From the NCBI GenBank assembly GCA_024231855.1, contig JAAEQD010000148.1:1-64000 (forward strand): 64,000 bases of DNA, written 5' to 3'. The position numbers and the translations under genes are program-made. Positions 47,221-56,639 of this stretch are shown piece after piece (the stretch's first letter is position 1; each line of letters opens with the position of its first letter). The DNA comes from Candidatus Zixiibacteriota bacterium (GTDB lineage: Bacteria; Zixibacteria; MSB-5A5; UBA10806; 4484-95). The notes beneath the pieces were generated by a model, which worked only from the letters and a program-made list of their open reading frames with translations, did no database searches and was not told where the DNA came from.

Positions 47221-47430
47221 TTATGTGTTAACACTGAATGTTTTGAGGCAATCGGGATTTGCGCAAGTTAAGGTCATTTTTTTAGGAATATCGTCTTCAA
47301 AATGATCAATACTTGAAGCAGGAGACATAAACTTAAACGCCATTCCCTCATTGTCTTTCAGTTCATCTCGAACAACAAATTCTTTGACTGTTTTGCAATG
47401 CGGGCAGCGTGCTTTTTTATTTTTGCTCAT
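47221..47430 (-). CDS. Small zinc-ribbon protein coupled to the CHAT gene
   Basis: 69 residues started at ATG 47430, which has AGGGAGG eight bases upstream; GTG 47439 is the alternative and lacks spacing. Two cysteine pairs, CPHC near the N terminus and CANPDC near the C terminus, would bind one zinc. The middle is short and polar. Overlaps the CHAT-protein stop by 14 bases, a sign of translational coupling and of joint function. No known family identified. Confidence 0.7.
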   Translation of the reverse strand: MSKNKKARCPHCKTVKEFVVRDELKDNEGMAFKFMSPASSIDHFEDDIPKKMTLTCANPDCLKTFSVNT

Positions 47431-50400
47431 CGGTTTCACCTCCCTGGTTTTGGGTGATTTCTTTATAATATTTTTTGAATGTTTCTTCTCCGATTTTTTG
47501 TTTTAATTCGTTGATAAAACCTAAAACAGTTTGAAGGTTTTGTGACTTTAGCTGATCAAATATTGACGCAGATATCAAGTACTTCTCAAGCGCTTGTTTA
47601 AATTCATCTTTATTAATGTGCATGCGACCAAGTTGAGTGAGTGATGAAGCAATACCTAATTTGTCGCCAAATTCTTCCGAAATCTTTAGACTTTCGTTAT
47701 ACTTGTCAATCGCACTGTCGTAATCGCCCTGTTTCTGATGAATCATACCCAGATGATGCAAATCACTAGCTTTGCCCAATTTATCACCAATTTTTTCTTT
47801 TAGCCCTAAGCTCTCGTTAAATCTTGCAATAGCTTTGTTGAAGTGGCCCTGATCCTGATGAATCATTCCTAAATGATGAAGGCTTGCTGCTACATTTGCC
47901 CAATCATTCAATTTGTTAAAAACTTTTATATTATTTGTAAATATTGTTTTTGCTTCATCGTATTCGCCTTTATTTTGATGAATCCATCCTAATTGATGCA
48001 AAGTAATTGTAATGTACGACTTATCGCCTAGTACTTCTGCAATCTTTAGGCACTCATTATACCTAGCTTTCGCCTTTTCATAGTCGCCTCGTATAAAATG
48101 AAGATAACCCAGATTATGTAAAGCGGCCCCTTTGCTCACGCCGGCGGTAGTCTCTACGGTTTGCCGATTTAGGAAATGTGACATTTCTATGAATCCCCAT
48201 CTGGTTAAATGACTCACTGTTTGTAGTGCTATTCCCGCGGCTTTTTCGAACTGCTTAGCCTCGAAATAAAGGTCCCAAGCATCAAGATAATCCCAGACAC
48301 TTTTTGTTGTGTTGAAAAGTTCTTCGTAATACTCGGCGGCTTTTATTTGCCATTTTATCCATTGGCCGCCATCGGTTTGGGATTTGATAAAATCCTTGAC
48401 CAGCGTATGCACCTGAAACCGGGTGTCTTCTTCCTCATCGAGTTTTATTATCAAGCCCCAGTGAGTTAGTTCTTCGATGTCTTTTGTTAAATCAGGCGTT
48501 TCATCATCTGTTTTCATCAGCCATTCAAGGCCTTGTAGGGAAATTGATTTTTTCAAGACGGCGGATTGATTGAGAAGCTTTTTGGCCGGATCGCCTAGTT
48601 TTTCATAGCTTTTATCAATAAGCGTGAACTCGACCATCTCCCCCGTTACGCCCTCAAGCGATGTAAGCACATCTTGCGGCGATGTCTCGGCGGCCTGTTT
48701 ACCGAATATGTTTATAGTGTAGGGATGGCCGCCGATTTTGTTGAAGATTTTAAGCTTGGTTGAGAATTCCTCTTTGGCGATATCGGGAAAGCGGTTCATG
48801 ATCATGACCGCCTCAGGCTGGGACATCTCACCGAGGTTGATCTCATCGATTAGGTTTGTCATACGTTTTTCGATCAGGTCGAAAGTATATCGACTGGTGA
48901 ATAGAAACCGTGAACCATCTACGCACTGGCGGATTAAATCCTTCAGCCCCTTCTTGAGGTCGGGATTGGCAATATCCCTGGCATCCTTATCCGATGTCAA
49001 TTGCGTCTCGAAGTTATCGAATACCAGCAACAATTTTACTTGCGATAATACTTGCGCTAAGCCATTGAGTTTGACATCGATAGGTGCCTGGGCGGTAGCT
49101 ACCTGATCCAGCGTGTCAACACCATTCGCCTTTAAGAAGTCATTAAGCTGCATGAGGATTTTTTCGGGTGAGATATCCTCGCGGCAATCGAAAGTATATA
49201 TGCCGTTGAAATCGCTCTGGAGCTTTTCGGCAATCTTGGCGACGGTGACTGTCTTGCCGATTCCGCCTATACCGTGAAGGATGACTACCCGTTTGCCCTG
49301 CCGGAAATCATCCTTGACCCGCCGTAGCTCCTTCCGCCGGCCGATAAACTGACGGCCTAACTGCTCGATACCCAGAACGATATTTCGTTTGATCTCAATC
49401 GGCCTTTGAAAACCAAATCCGCTCTCTGAAGGTTTAGTTTCTGCTGCTTGCACTTCAAGGCAATCAAGATCGTTGGAGAAAATCACTGGGGTGCCGAATT
49501 CGACCTGGCCGAAGCCATCATCAAGCTGTAAAGTTTTACGGGCACGGGTAAGCGCCATATCCACCGCTGCGCCGTTGCCGATTTCCGAGTAGAATTTCCG
49601 GGCCAGGGTCATCGCCGATTTATCGGTGACCGAATATTGCATGGCGATAACGGCCGGGATATTTTTCCTAAGTAGCGGCGTGGCCATATCGCTGAAAGCC
49701 TGCCGCCCGGATGTCTTGGCAGTTTGGCAACCGGATAGAACGACCAGGCGCAAAGACTTGTGGCCGGAAAAAAGCCGGGCTACGGTTTCATTATCGACGC
49801 CTCTGGCTTTGCCGGAATCATCCTCCAGAATCAAATAACCTTTGTGGTCGGAATCGGAATAAGCGCCATGACCTGAATAATGAATGATATGATACTCTTC
49901 CTCATCGAGCTTGGCCTGTATCTCTTTCAATGAGGCTTCATCGAGGAAATCGATATCGATTTTGTTTTCGGAGTTAGCCCGGTCGAGCGCCTGCATGATT
50001 AAAATCTGTTCCTGTTCCGCCTGCAAACGTTCGTGGTCCTTCAGATCGAGCGGACTCGAAACGACGACGAGCACCCGGAGTTTATCCTGTATCGGCTCTT
50101 TGGCTTCGGGGGAAATGCCATCGATTACCCGGGTCATAGTTAGCTCCGGATAAGCCGCCAGGAATTTATTGCCATCATAAATGAACTCCCAGGGCAGGCG
50201 ATGCAGTTCGGGGTCATCCTCGCTGAAAATCAGTTTCAGGCGGATATCGTTCTTTGATTTTGTTAATGAATTATAATAACCCAAAATTTCACCCGAAAAA
50301 ATCGTGCTATAAAGCTCATGGCCAAACTTCTTTATAGATTCTGATGACTGCTTAGCATTCTTGCCGAGATTGTTTTCAAGGCTAGATAGTATATATTGAT

Positions 50401-50527
50401 CAATGATTAGTTTACCAGTGCTTTTCGCCTGAACGTTGCCAGAATCATCCTTAGCCTGGATTTCGATTTTGTTATCTTTACCCGGTTTGCTGATATGAAG
50501 ATTGAAATTCACAAATTGTGTATTCAC
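47417..50527 (-). CDS. CHAT (caspase-like) protease - NTPase - TPR protein
   Basis: 1036 residues. Residues about 145-355 form a CHAT protease with catalytic His220 (IIHYSGHG) and Cys267 (LSGCQTA). Residues about 390-680 are a STAND/NB-ARC-type NTPase with Walker A HGIGGIGKT (418-426) and LLVFDNFE. The rest is TPR: about six copies of the type HHLGMIHQDQGHFNKAIARFNESL. Architecture is that of a bacterial sensor in which TPRs detect a trigger, the NTPase oligomerises and the protease is activated, as in several anti-phage proteins. Starts at GTG with AGGGAGG. Confidence 0.9.
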   Translation of the reverse strand: MNTQFVNFNLHISKPGKDNKIEIQAKDDSGNVQAKSTGKLIIDQYILSSLENNLGKNAKQSSESIKKFGHELYSTIFSGEILGYYNSLTKSKNDIRLKLIFSEDDPELHRLPWEFIYDGNKFLAAYPELTMTRVIDGISPEAKEPIQDKLRVLVVVSSPLDLKDHERLQAEQEQILIMQALDRANSENKIDIDFLDEASLKEIQAKLDEEEYHIIHYSGHGAYSDSDHKGYLILEDDSGKARGVDNETVARLFSGHKSLRLVVLSGCQTAKTSGRQAFSDMATPLLRKNIPAVIAMQYSVTDKSAMTLARKFYSEIGNGAAVDMALTRARKTLQLDDGFGQVEFGTPVIFSNDLDCLEVQAAETKPSESGFGFQRPIEIKRNIVLGIEQLGRQFIGRRKELRRVKDDFRQGKRVVILHGIGGIGKTVTVAKIAEKLQSDFNGIYTFDCREDISPEKILMQLNDFLKANGVDTLDQVATAQAPIDVKLNGLAQVLSQVKLLLVFDNFETQLTSDKDARDIANPDLKKGLKDLIRQCVDGSRFLFTSRYTFDLIEKRMTNLIDEINLGEMSQPEAVMIMNRFPDIAKEEFSTKLKIFNKIGGHPYTINIFGKQAAETSPQDVLTSLEGVTGEMVEFTLIDKSYEKLGDPAKKLLNQSAVLKKSISLQGLEWLMKTDDETPDLTKDIEELTHWGLIIKLDEEEDTRFQVHTLVKDFIKSQTDGGQWIKWQIKAAEYYEELFNTTKSVWDYLDAWDLYFEAKQFEKAAGIALQTVSHLTRWGFIEMSHFLNRQTVETTAGVSKGAALHNLGYLHFIRGDYEKAKARYNECLKIAEVLGDKSYITITLHQLGWIHQNKGEYDEAKTIFTNNIKVFNKLNDWANVAASLHHLGMIHQDQGHFNKAIARFNESLGLKEKIGDKLGKASDLHHLGMIHQKQGDYDSAIDKYNESLKISEEFGDKLGIASSLTQLGRMHINKDEFKQALEKYLISASIFDQLKSQNLQTVLGFINELKQKIGEETFKKYYKEITQNQGGETDEQK

Positions 50528-50690
50528 TAAGTCCTCCCTGATGTCCCCCTTTTGGTGTAACGATCAAAGCTGAAATGAGTACTTCGATAAAGATAAATAT
50601 CGAACTGATGAATGTCTATATAAAAATAGTAGTTATACTTAGAGTGGCCAATATAATTTTATGAGGAAGCTATAGAATAGCTGTCAATCT

Positions 50691-52148
<1,458 letters not shown>

Positions 52149-52172
52149 CTAAGATCTCCCTTCATATACCTT

Positions 52173-52197
52173 AAAAAAAACCGGCATAATGCCGGTT
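52173..52197 (-). terminator. Terminator-shaped hairpin just ahead of guaB
   Basis: AACCGGC-ATTAT-GCCGGTT followed by TTTTTT on the minus strand. It stands 31 bases after the stop of the zinc-ribbon gene and only 24 bases before the guaB start codon, with no room for a promoter between. Confidence 0.85.
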
Positions 52198-52228
52198 AAT
52201 TATTATTAAGGCCAAACTATATCTTAAG

Positions 52229-52939
52229 CTATTCTTCATCGACCCAGATTAATATGCGGCCACAGCTATCGCAAGTGTAAAGTCTGTCACCGCGGCGTAT
52301 TTGTTGTACCATCTGAGGCGGTATTTGCTTAAAACAACCGCCACAGGCTCTTTTACGAAGCGGAACTACGGCCAGCCCGCCTTTGCCTTTGCGAATACGC
52401 TCATAGACAGTCAAAGCCCGCCTGTCGATTGTTTTAGTGAGGCTTTTGCGTTGATCGCTTTTCTTGCTTATTTTAGCCTCTAGCGAAGTCATCTCGCTTC
52501 TTAAATTGTCCAGATGGGAGGCGTTATTTGCCTTGGCCGATTCAAGATCTTTTTCGAATTCGGCGATTTTTTCGGTGGACTCATCGATGATGCCCATCAA
52601 CTTCAGAATTTCATCCTCGTTATCACTGATATTCTGTTTCCTGGTATCGATTTCGGTGACCAGAGCATCATACTCTTTGTTGGTTTTAATAACCTTCATG
52701 TGCTGTTGATATTTCTCCAGCTCATTCTTATCCGATTGGATATCCAACTCGATTTGCTTTTGTTTTTTCTTGGCATCCTGAAACGCTTCGCGATTTTCCG
52801 CCAGCTGCACTTCCAGTTTATCCATTTCGCCATTAATGTTTTCGATCATTTCCGGCAAATAGACTTTTGAACGGTCAAGTTCACCAAGTTGCTCGTCGAT
52901 TTCCTGTAAATCCAGGAGCGAAGTTAAAACTTGCTGCAT
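52229..52939 (-). CDS. Coiled-coil protein with C4 zinc ribbon (CdsZ/DUF164 type)
   Basis: 236 residues. Long coiled coil (about 20-170) followed by a C-terminal zinc ribbon with cysteines CGGC (about 200) and CDSC (about 224), with PPQMVQQIRRGDRLYTC between. The family is linked in some bacteria to flagellar or type III secretion control (chlamydial CdsZ) or to ribosome-associated functions, but its role is not settled. Ribosome site GAGGAAAA lies directly after the T-run of a terminator hairpin. Confidence 0.85.
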   Translation of the reverse strand: MQQVLTSLLDLQEIDEQLGELDRSKVYLPEMIENINGEMDKLEVQLAENREAFQDAKKKQKQIELDIQSDKNELEKYQQHMKVIKTNKEYDALVTEIDTRKQNISDNEDEILKLMGIIDESTEKIAEFEKDLESAKANNASHLDNLRSEMTSLEAKISKKSDQRKSLTKTIDRRALTVYERIRKGKGGLAVVPLRKRACGGCFKQIPPQMVQQIRRGDRLYTCDSCGRILIWVDEE

Positions 52940-52952
52940 AAATTTTCCTCAA

Positions 52953-52983
52953 AGAAAAAAGGTGCGTCGCACGGGCACACCTT
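52953..52983 (-). terminator. Terminator-shaped hairpin between tRNA-Val and the zinc-ribbon gene
   Basis: AAGGTG pairs with CACCTT and an inner stem is possible, followed by TTTTTTC on the minus strand. It ends the tRNA transcript but is only 14 bases from the next start codon. Confidence 0.75.
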
Positions 52984-53072
52984 GATATAACTTATATTTA
53001 ACAATGCAGATGAAATATGTTTTGTATTAGGCTTAATAATATTCATCCGCCTCTCTTCCACTCTGTTTTCAA

Positions 53073-53149
53073 TGGTGGGCAATACTGGATTTGAACCAGT
53101 GGCCTCTCGGATGTGAACCGAACGCTCTAACCAACTGAGCTAATTGCCC
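53073..53149 (-). tRNA. tRNA-Val (anticodon CAC)
   Basis: 77 bases with encoded CCA. Acceptor GGGCAAT/ATTGCCC, D-arm TAGCTCAGTTGGTTAGAGC, anticodon stem TTCGG/CCGAG with loop TTCACAT (CAC at 34-36), T-arm with GGTTCAAATCC. Four bases after the other tRNA, so processed from one precursor. Confidence 0.93.
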
Positions 53150-53153
53150 GCTT

Positions 53154-53230
53154 TGGTGGGCCCACCAGGACTCGAACCTGGGACCCACTGATTATGAGTC
53201 AGTTGCTCTAACCAACTGAGCTATGGGCCC
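53154..53230 (-). tRNA. tRNA with anticodon CAT (Met elongator or Ile2)
   Basis: 77 bases with CCA. Acceptor GGGCCCA/TGGGCCC, anticodon stem ACTGA/TCAGT with loop CTCATAA (CAT). The acceptor begins with a G-C pair, so it is not initiator tRNA-fMet. Whether it is elongator tRNA-Met or the lysidine-modified tRNA-Ile2 cannot be decided by eye; the GGGCCC acceptor is common in Ile2. Confidence 0.92.
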
Positions 53231-53245
53231 GTTCCATAATAGGCC

Positions 53246-53274
53246 ATTTTAATTACAAAATTTTTATAAGTCAA
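53246..53274 (-). promoter_or_regulatory. Promoter of the tRNA pair
   Basis: Minus strand TTGACT, 17-base spacer, TAAAAT, 16 bases before the tRNA 5' end. Strong sigma70-type match. Confidence 0.75.
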
Positions 53275-53489
53275 CTTATTTCTTTAAAATCAGTCCCAGA
53301 CTTGAAATATTTATCTCCAGATAATATATAGAGTTTGACAAGCGCGTTCACTATCGTAAATATAGATAATATTAAAACTCCGTGTAATATTTCGTTGATA
53401 TGAGGTAATGCCGCTCCCACAACATTAATATCGAAAGCTTCATCCTTTTCTTAACAGCATGAAATTAATTAATATTGGACTATTTAGGT

Positions 53490-53524
53490 AAAACAATAAG
53501 GGCCGCCGTTAGCGGCGGCCCTTA
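53490..53524 (-). terminator. Strong Rho-independent terminator of the small RNA
   Basis: 12-bp GC-rich perfect stem with a 4-base loop, then TTGTTTT on the minus strand. It is 275 bases away from the nearest upstream gene end, too far to be its ordinary terminator. Confidence 0.85.
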
Positions 53525-53560
53525 CCCAAAGTAACTGAGGGGAGAGAAACAAACTTCAAT
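53490..53560 (-). ncRNA. Predicted sigma54-driven small RNA with C-rich seed
   Basis: Predicted ~70-base transcript. It starts about 12 bases after a near-consensus sigma54 promoter, has a 5' unpaired region with CTCTCCCCTC (complement of GAGGGGAGAG, plus-strand 53537-53546), and ends in a very stable hairpin TAAGGGCCGCCG-CTAA-CGGCGGCCCTTA followed by TTGTTTT. This is the layout of an Hfq-type or anti-Shine-Dalgarno regulatory RNA. No frame in it looks like a gene. The C-rich stretch could pair with strong ribosome sites. Confidence 0.65.
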
Positions 53561-53569
53561 CTATATCTT

Positions 53570-53585
53570 TGCAATATCCGTGCCA
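53570..53585 (-). promoter_or_regulatory. Sigma54 (-24/-12) promoter for the small RNA
   Basis: Minus strand TGGCACG-GATA-TTGCA, an exact match to TGGCACG-N4-TTGCW. Predicted start near 53559. No protein gene begins downstream; the only product before the tRNAs is the hairpin-ended RNA. Confidence 0.8.
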
Positions 53586-53658
53586 TAGCCGTATAATAAG
53601 AATATTTATTATAATTATATCATTTTCAAGGGGTTACGCAGGCTTAATTATTGATAAT

Positions 53659-53686
53659 ATAACAACATAAATGACAATGTTGTTAT
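53659..53686. promoter_or_regulatory. Palindrome, candidate enhancer site for the sigma54 promoter
   Basis: ATAACAACAT-N8-ATGTTGTTAT, a perfect 10-bp inverted repeat, centred about 113 bases upstream of the predicted start. This is the usual distance for a sigma54 enhancer-binding protein site. Confidence 0.5.
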
Positions 53687-53799
53687 TAATATTCACATGC
53701 ATTGGTTGATTTAAGCTTAATCTATTATAATTATTCCAGTTAATGAATTATAGATTTACTACAGTGTTATAAGATATAACATGCTTAATACTGTCAAGA

Positions 53800-54819
53800 T
53801 TACTTTAACTCATTCTCGAGTTCGGATATTTTGACCGTTAACTCCTCAAACCCCTTCTTATCCCATTGAGGCATTTCGGCTTCCTCAAGACGGATCTTAG
53901 CCGCATTAAAGTGATCGAGCGCTTCATTAAGACGTTTTTCCGCTAGGGCAATCTCGCCTAATTCCTGATTGGCGAAACCAATCCATTCGGCGTTCTCTCC
54001 GGTCGAATCCGCCAGGTAGCGAGTATTTGCCCAGTCATGGACGCCAGTCATCCAGCTAAGCGCGGAATCGAGTTGATTGGTCATACGATAAGCGTGTCCG
54101 ACCGACCAGTCGGCAACTAGTTTGGATAGTTCGTTTTGCCCCATGTGATGGTATCTACGGGCATTGATTAAAGCCTCGAGCGATTTGTTGTATTCTCCCA
54201 TTTCATTGAGATTCCAGCCATGATTATTCCAGAGTGGTCCGAGCCAATCAGTGATTTTTCCCTCTTCGGCCGCCTTAATACCTTTTTCTCCCCATTCGAT
54301 CCGTTCGTCGGTGCCGCCAACTATGGCAACCATATGGGCGGCATCGATTGCCCGGCTGAATAGCTTCTGATCCAGGCAAAAGCTGTACATTTCTTTAAAA
54401 GTTTCGGCGGCTTTTTTAACCACCGGTGTCAACTCGCCTTTTTCGAGCGCTACTTCTTGCCATTCGAGTCTTCCCCGGACTCCTAAAAATCGCGACCAGC
54501 CATCCGGCTCATCTGCTTTGGCGATTTTTTCGGCTTTGTCAAGCCACTGGCTTCCCTGTTCCAAATCACCGGCGATAATATAGCATCTGGCTATCTGCGA
54601 ATAAGCCTCGGTCAGAACGCTGTTATTATTCTCTTGGACAGCCGCCGCGACCACACTATCATAAGCGACTCTGGCTCCCTCATAATCTCTTGATTTGAAC
54701 TGTTCATCGGCCTGACTCAATAATTCTTCGCTGGTCATCGCTTTTTCCCCGCAATTAAATGATAAAACCACGATCATGCAAACAGATAACGCGAATCCGA
54801 TAATCGATACATTTTTCAT
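53800..54819 (-). CDS. TPR lipoprotein
   Basis: 339 residues. Signal with lipobox SFNC, mature N terminus CGEKAMTSEELL. TPR units follow: AYSQIARCYIIAGDLEQGSQWLDKA, NHGWNLNEMGEYNKSLEALINA, SVGHAYRMTNQLDSALSWM, ANQELGEIALAEKRLNEALDHFNAA. Helical scaffold anchored in a membrane; partner unknown. It starts 23 bases after the GAF/SpoIIE phosphatase stop and is probably in that operon. Confidence 0.8.
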   Translation of the reverse strand: MKNVSIIGFALSVCMIVVLSFNCGEKAMTSEELLSQADEQFKSRDYEGARVAYDSVVAAAVQENNNSVLTEAYSQIARCYIIAGDLEQGSQWLDKAEKIAKADEPDGWSRFLGVRGRLEWQEVALEKGELTPVVKKAAETFKEMYSFCLDQKLFSRAIDAAHMVAIVGGTDERIEWGEKGIKAAEEGKITDWLGPLWNNHGWNLNEMGEYNKSLEALINARRYHHMGQNELSKLVADWSVGHAYRMTNQLDSALSWMTGVHDWANTRYLADSTGENAEWIGFANQELGEIALAEKRLNEALDHFNAAKIRLEEAEMPQWDKKGFEELTVKISELENELK

Positions 54820-54842
54820 ACTTATCCTCTCTCAATGTTTAC

Positions 54843-56639
54843 TTATAGGCACTTAGCGAGTATCATTGTCAAATCATCCAGGGGTTTATTTCGTTCTTTG
54901 AATTTTTGCACTTCTTTGATGACTATTTCAATGATTTCCTTAGGCGATAACTTCCGGGAATTTTCCACGAATTCTTTTAGACGTTCAACGCCGAATTCGC
55001 GGTCATCGATATCCTGCGCTTCGGTTACGCCATCGGTATAAAATAAAAGAATATCACCTTTATTGATATAAATGGGGCGCTCTTCGTAGTTAGATTCGGG
55101 AAACATTCCCAGTACCAGACCGCCCTCGCTTAATTCGATAATCCGACCGTCCGTTTTAAAAAGCAGCGGCGGATTATGACCGGCATTGGAAAAAGTGAAT
55201 ACCCTGTTCTTCGTATCAAGCACGCCATAAACGGCGGTCACGTAATTTTCGCGTTCAATCGATTCATATAATAGCGAGTTAACTTTTTTGAAGATCGTTC
55301 TGATGCCGTAATTATTTCTAATCTCCGCCTTAAGTGAAGCTCTAAAGGCGGCCATGATTAAGGCCGCGCCTATACCTTTACCCGAGACATCGCCTATAGC
55401 AATGCCTATCTGGTTGTCAACGATATCGATAAAATCATAATAATCGCCGCCAACGGCCTCCGAGGGTATATTCACTCCGGCGATATCGAAGCCTTCCACT
55501 TCCGGATCATTATTTGGCAGGAACGTTTCCTGAATTTTGCGGGCTACGGCTAACTCATCTTCCAATGCTTTTTGTTCCATGGCCTGGCGATAGAGAATTG
55601 CTCGTTCAACCGAGACGGCCGCCTGACTGGCGAATGCTTCGAGTAGTTCCAGATCCGCTTTCCCGTAGGCCTCCAATTCATCCGACTCTATATTGAAGAC
55701 ACCGAGGACCTTCCCCCGGGATCGAAGGGGCACCGCGATCTCGCTTTTAGTCTGGGTCCTCATCGAGACATATTGCTGACTACTCGACACATCATTGACG
55801 ACCATCGACTCGCCTGTTTTGGCCACTAAACCGCATATTCCCTGGCCGATTTTTAATGATAATTTCGGTTTGATTTGATCAGACACGCCCTTGGAAACAA
55901 TGCTCTCGATAGATCCATCCTCCGGATTTACGATGTAAATAGCCGCCACATCAACTTTAACCAGCCTACTTAGCTGCTCGACAATAAGTTGAAGTAATTC
56001 CTCCAGTTCCAGCGTCCCCGACATCAATTTGCCCACTTCGTACAGGCTTTGGGCTTCACTGGTTTTGCGCCGAGTACGCCGGATGAGTTTGGCATTGGCC
56101 ACCGCTAACGCGATCTGATCGCCAAGGGCGCTCATGATCTCCAAATCGTTTTCATCGAAATCATTACCATCGCGTTTGTTAAAAACTTCTATTACACCGA
56201 GATATTTATCCCGACGAATTATTGGCGAAGCCATGAGATTGCGGGCGGTGATCTCGATTCGCTGACTGGCAATATCTTTTAATTCATCGGTAAGCTCTTT
56301 TTCATTAATGATAAGGGGCATCTTCTTTTCTAAAACGAGCCTGGCGATGCTATTATCCTCTTCGGGAATATGAACTTCATGAACTATATCCTTGCCGGCT
56401 ATAAATGTGAAAAGCTCGGAATAATCCTCGGTTGTTTTGGTAAGCAGAATCGCGGAGGCTTCCGCCCCCAGGTAATCGGTCAATATATTGAGGATATTTT
56501 TAAGCAGTGAGGTCAATTCCAGGTTTCGGTTCAAGATATGCGAAGACTCAATAAGCAGGCGCTCGAATGTATAGTTTTTATTCTCATCCGGGATAATATT
56601 GGGATGATCCTGATTAAATTTTGATGATTTATCTGTCAT
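54843..56639 (-). CDS. GAF-GAF-SpoIIE serine phosphatase (RsbU-like)
   Basis: 598 residues. Two GAF sensor domains (about 25-190 and 200-370, the latter with VNDVSSSQQYVSMRTQTKSEIAVPL), a short coiled linker ALEDELAVARKIQETFLPN, then a PP2C/SpoIIE domain (about 385-598) with metal-binding Asp in GGDYYDFI, IAIGDVSGKGIGAALIMA and FYTDGVTEA. Such enzymes dephosphorylate anti-sigma-antagonist proteins in partner-switching stress control. ATGA overlap with the exporter permease suggests coupling; no anti-sigma gene is nearby. Confidence 0.92.
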   Translation of the reverse strand: MTDKSSKFNQDHPNIIPDENKNYTFERLLIESSHILNRNLELTSLLKNILNILTDYLGAEASAILLTKTTEDYSELFTFIAGKDIVHEVHIPEEDNSIARLVLEKKMPLIINEKELTDELKDIASQRIEITARNLMASPIIRRDKYLGVIEVFNKRDGNDFDENDLEIMSALGDQIALAVANAKLIRRTRRKTSEAQSLYEVGKLMSGTLELEELLQLIVEQLSRLVKVDVAAIYIVNPEDGSIESIVSKGVSDQIKPKLSLKIGQGICGLVAKTGESMVVNDVSSSQQYVSMRTQTKSEIAVPLRSRGKVLGVFNIESDELEAYGKADLELLEAFASQAAVSVERAILYRQAMEQKALEDELAVARKIQETFLPNNDPEVEGFDIAGVNIPSEAVGGDYYDFIDIVDNQIGIAIGDVSGKGIGAALIMAAFRASLKAEIRNNYGIRTIFKKVNSLLYESIERENYVTAVYGVLDTKNRVFTFSNAGHNPPLLFKTDGRIIELSEGGLVLGMFPESNYEERPIYINKGDILLFYTDGVTEAQDIDDREFGVERLKEFVENSRKLSPKEIIEIVIKEVQKFKERNKPLDDLTMILAKCL

